Assembly: GCA_937888765.1 (NCBI GenBank)
Contig: CALASU010000025.1
Location: 1 to 14,232, forward strand
DNA length: 14,232 nucleotides
Direction of reading: 5' to 3'
Source of the DNA: an uncultured Clostridia bacterium
Lineage (GTDB): Bacteria; Bacillota; Clostridia; Lachnospirales; Anaerotignaceae
The number at the start of each line of letters is the position of its first letter. Within the stretch, counting starts at the first letter, position 1. The notes below the pieces were generated by a model. That model made no database searches, was not told the origin of the DNA, and saw nothing but the letters and a program-made list of their open reading frames with translations. The position numbers and the translations under genes are program-made. Of the stretch, positions 13,257-14,232 are shown piece by piece.

Positions 13257-13796
13257 TTATTTAGCGAATGGCATACCGAACAGTCTCAGCAGTTCTCTTG
13301 CTTCTTCATCTGTTTTTGCTGTTGTAACGAAAACGATGTCCATGCCTCTGATTTTGTCTACTTTATCGTATTCGATTTCAGGGAAGATCAGCTGTTCTTT
13401 GATACCCATTGTGTAGTTACCTCTGCCGTCAAAGCTGTTAGCTTTTACACCACGGAAGTCACGTACACGAGGCAGTGCGATGTTGATCAGTCTGTCTGTG
13501 AATTCGTACATTCTGTTGCCTCTCAGAGTAACTTTGCAACCAATGTTCATGCCTTCACGCAGTTTGAAGTTAGCGATGGATTTTTTCGCTTTTGTCACTA
13601 CGGGTTTCTGACCAGCGATGATACCCATATCTCTTACTGCGCCATCCAGAACTTTTGCGTTTTCTCTTGCTTCACCAACACCCATGTTGATGATGATTTT
13701 TTCCAGTTTGGGAACAGCCAGTTTATTTGTATAAGAAAATTTCTTAGTCATTTCGGGAACGATCTGTTCTTCATAGAAGTTTCTTAATCTGCTCAT
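13257..13796 (-). CDS. rplE: 50S ribosomal protein L5
   Basis: L5 binds 5S rRNA and touches P-site tRNA and S13. It is 179 residues long, the standard length. Markers are MSRLRNFYEEQIVPEMTKKF, NMGVGEARENAKVLDGAV, the GQKPVVTKAKKSIANFKLREG segment, GRGNYTMGIKEQLIFPEIEYD and the end VTTAKTDEEARELLRLFGMPF. The ATG at 13796 is preceded by an AAAGGAGG site. It is 26 bases after rplX and 15 before the S14 gene. Confidence 0.97.
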   Translation of the reverse strand: MSRLRNFYEEQIVPEMTKKFSYTNKLAVPKLEKIIINMGVGEARENAKVLDGAVRDMGIIAGQKPVVTKAKKSIANFKLREGMNIGCKVTLRGNRMYEFTDRLINIALPRVRDFRGVKANSFDGRGNYTMGIKEQLIFPEIEYDKVDKIRGMDIVFVTTAKTDEEARELLRLFGMPFAK

Positions 13797-13822
13797 TGTT
13801 TGCCTCCTTTCACGAGTATTTA

Positions 13823-14134
13823 TTAGTCGATGATTTCGCCTGTTTTCTTTGCTACTCTTACTTTTTTGCCGTCTTTGATCATTGCGCCCAGACGTGTTGC
13901 TTTACCGTTGTGCAGGTACATTACGTTAGAAGCATCGATGAAGCCTTCTTTTTTGATAATGCCGCCCTGCTGGTTCATGGGTGTAGGTCTCATGTGTTTG
14001 GAAATCATGTTAACGCCTTCAACCATAACTCTGTTGTTTTTTCTATCTACAGCAATGATTTTGCCTTCTTTGCCTTTATCTTTACCTGTGATAACTACTA
14101 CGTTATCGCCAGTTTTCAATTTCATGTTAGCCAC
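13823..14134 (-). CDS. rplX: 50S ribosomal protein L24
   Basis: L24 is an assembly initiator of the large subunit. It contains a KOW motif near the N-terminus (VVVITGKDKGKEGKI) and the conserved VEGVNMISKHMRPT stretch. The start is a judgement. AGGAGG at 14143-14148 lies 8 bases before GTG at 14134, giving MANMKLKTGD and 103 residues. The ATG at 14125 gives the more familiar MKLKTGD and 100 residues but lies 17 bases away. The GTG at 14143 overlaps the ribosome site and is excluded. I favour 14134. Confidence 0.9.
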   Translation of the reverse strand: MANMKLKTGDNVVVITGKDKGKEGKIIAVDRKNNRVMVEGVNMISKHMRPTPMNQQGGIIKKEGFIDASNVMYLHNGKATRLGAMIKDGKKVRVAKKTGEIID

Positions 14135-14142
14135 CTGGTGCA

Positions 14143-14148
14143 CCTCCT
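14143..14148 (-). promoter_or_regulatory. Ribosome binding site deciding the rplX start
   Basis: AGGAGG on the minus strand lies 8 bases before the GTG at 14134 and 17 before the ATG at 14125. Other strong sites in this window lie about 7-11 bases from their starts, which supports GTG. Confidence 0.6.
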
Positions 14149-14149
14149 A

Positions 14150-14232
14150 TTACAGTACTTCGGGAGCCAGAGACAGAATCTTCATGAACTGTTTTTCTCT
14201 CAGCTCTCTTGCAACGGGTCCAAAGATACGTG
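14150..14232 (-). CDS. rplN: 50S ribosomal protein L14, C-terminal fragment
   Basis: Only the last 26 residues are inside the window: RIFGPVARELREKQF, then MKILSLAPEVL and TAA. This is the conserved C-terminus of L14, which binds 23S rRNA at an intersubunit bridge. The fragment is in its normal place just before rplX (15 bases between them). The rest of the gene lies beyond the right edge. Confidence 0.95.
   Translation of the reverse strand, partial: RIFGPVARELREKQFMKILSLAPEVL

Noticed and set aside
12921..13787. 288-codon plus-strand frame opposite rpsH, rpsZ and rplE
   Set aside because: It spans three conserved genes and their gaps on the other strand. The composition (many Phe, Ser, Cys) is typical of a shadow frame.
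1..14232. tRNA or rRNA genes
   Set aside because: I looked for tRNA and rRNA signatures in the gaps and found none; the gaps hold terminators, promoters, hairpins and repeats.

Overview
This window is a core housekeeping locus of a low- to mid-GC Firmicute. It carries the 3' half of the S10-spc ribosomal protein cluster, the alpha cluster with RNA polymerase alpha, an ECF vitamin-transporter energizing module, and the 3' part of a convergent peptide chain release factor 3 gene. Several features point to a clostridial genome, most likely Lachnospiraceae or a close relative: AGGAGG-type ribosome binding sites, zinc-type S14 and L36, a KOW-domain gene before infA, ecfA1-ecfA2-ecfT after rplQ, a zinc-free S4, and an L17 with a long internal insertion. 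The family assignment is inferred from recalled protein signatures and was not searched.

Layout, reading the minus strand from the right edge: rplN (partial), rplX, rplE, rpsZ, rpsH, rplF, rplR, rpsE, rpmD, rplO, secY, adk. A strong palindromic terminator and a new promoter follow. Next comes a KOW protein gene, infA, rpmJ, a 236-base leader-like gap, rpsM, rpsK, rpsD, rpoA and rplQ, then a canonical terminator. A repeat element follows, then a near-consensus promoter driving ecfA1, ecfA2 and ecfT. ecfT converges on prfC, which is read on the plus strand from the left edge. The sequence therefore suggests four transcription units: spc (rplN to adk), alpha (KOW to rplQ), ecf, and prfC.

The ribosomal proteins, IF-1, RF3, SecY, adenylate kinase and alpha subunit together supply translation, its initiation and termination, export of nascent proteins, adenylate balance and transcription. 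The Ecf module couples ATP hydrolysis to exchangeable vitamin or metal binding subunits encoded elsewhere.

I see no novel gene system. The most interesting content lies between genes. A family of compound palindromic (REP/BIME-like) elements has three good copies. Two of them start exactly 4 bases after the stop codons of the convergent prfC and ecfT genes and flank one terminator. The usual map gene is absent between adk and the KOW gene, where a terminator and promoter stand instead. Several hairpins and shared short motifs sit in the alpha-operon gaps. L17 carries an insertion of about 50 residues.
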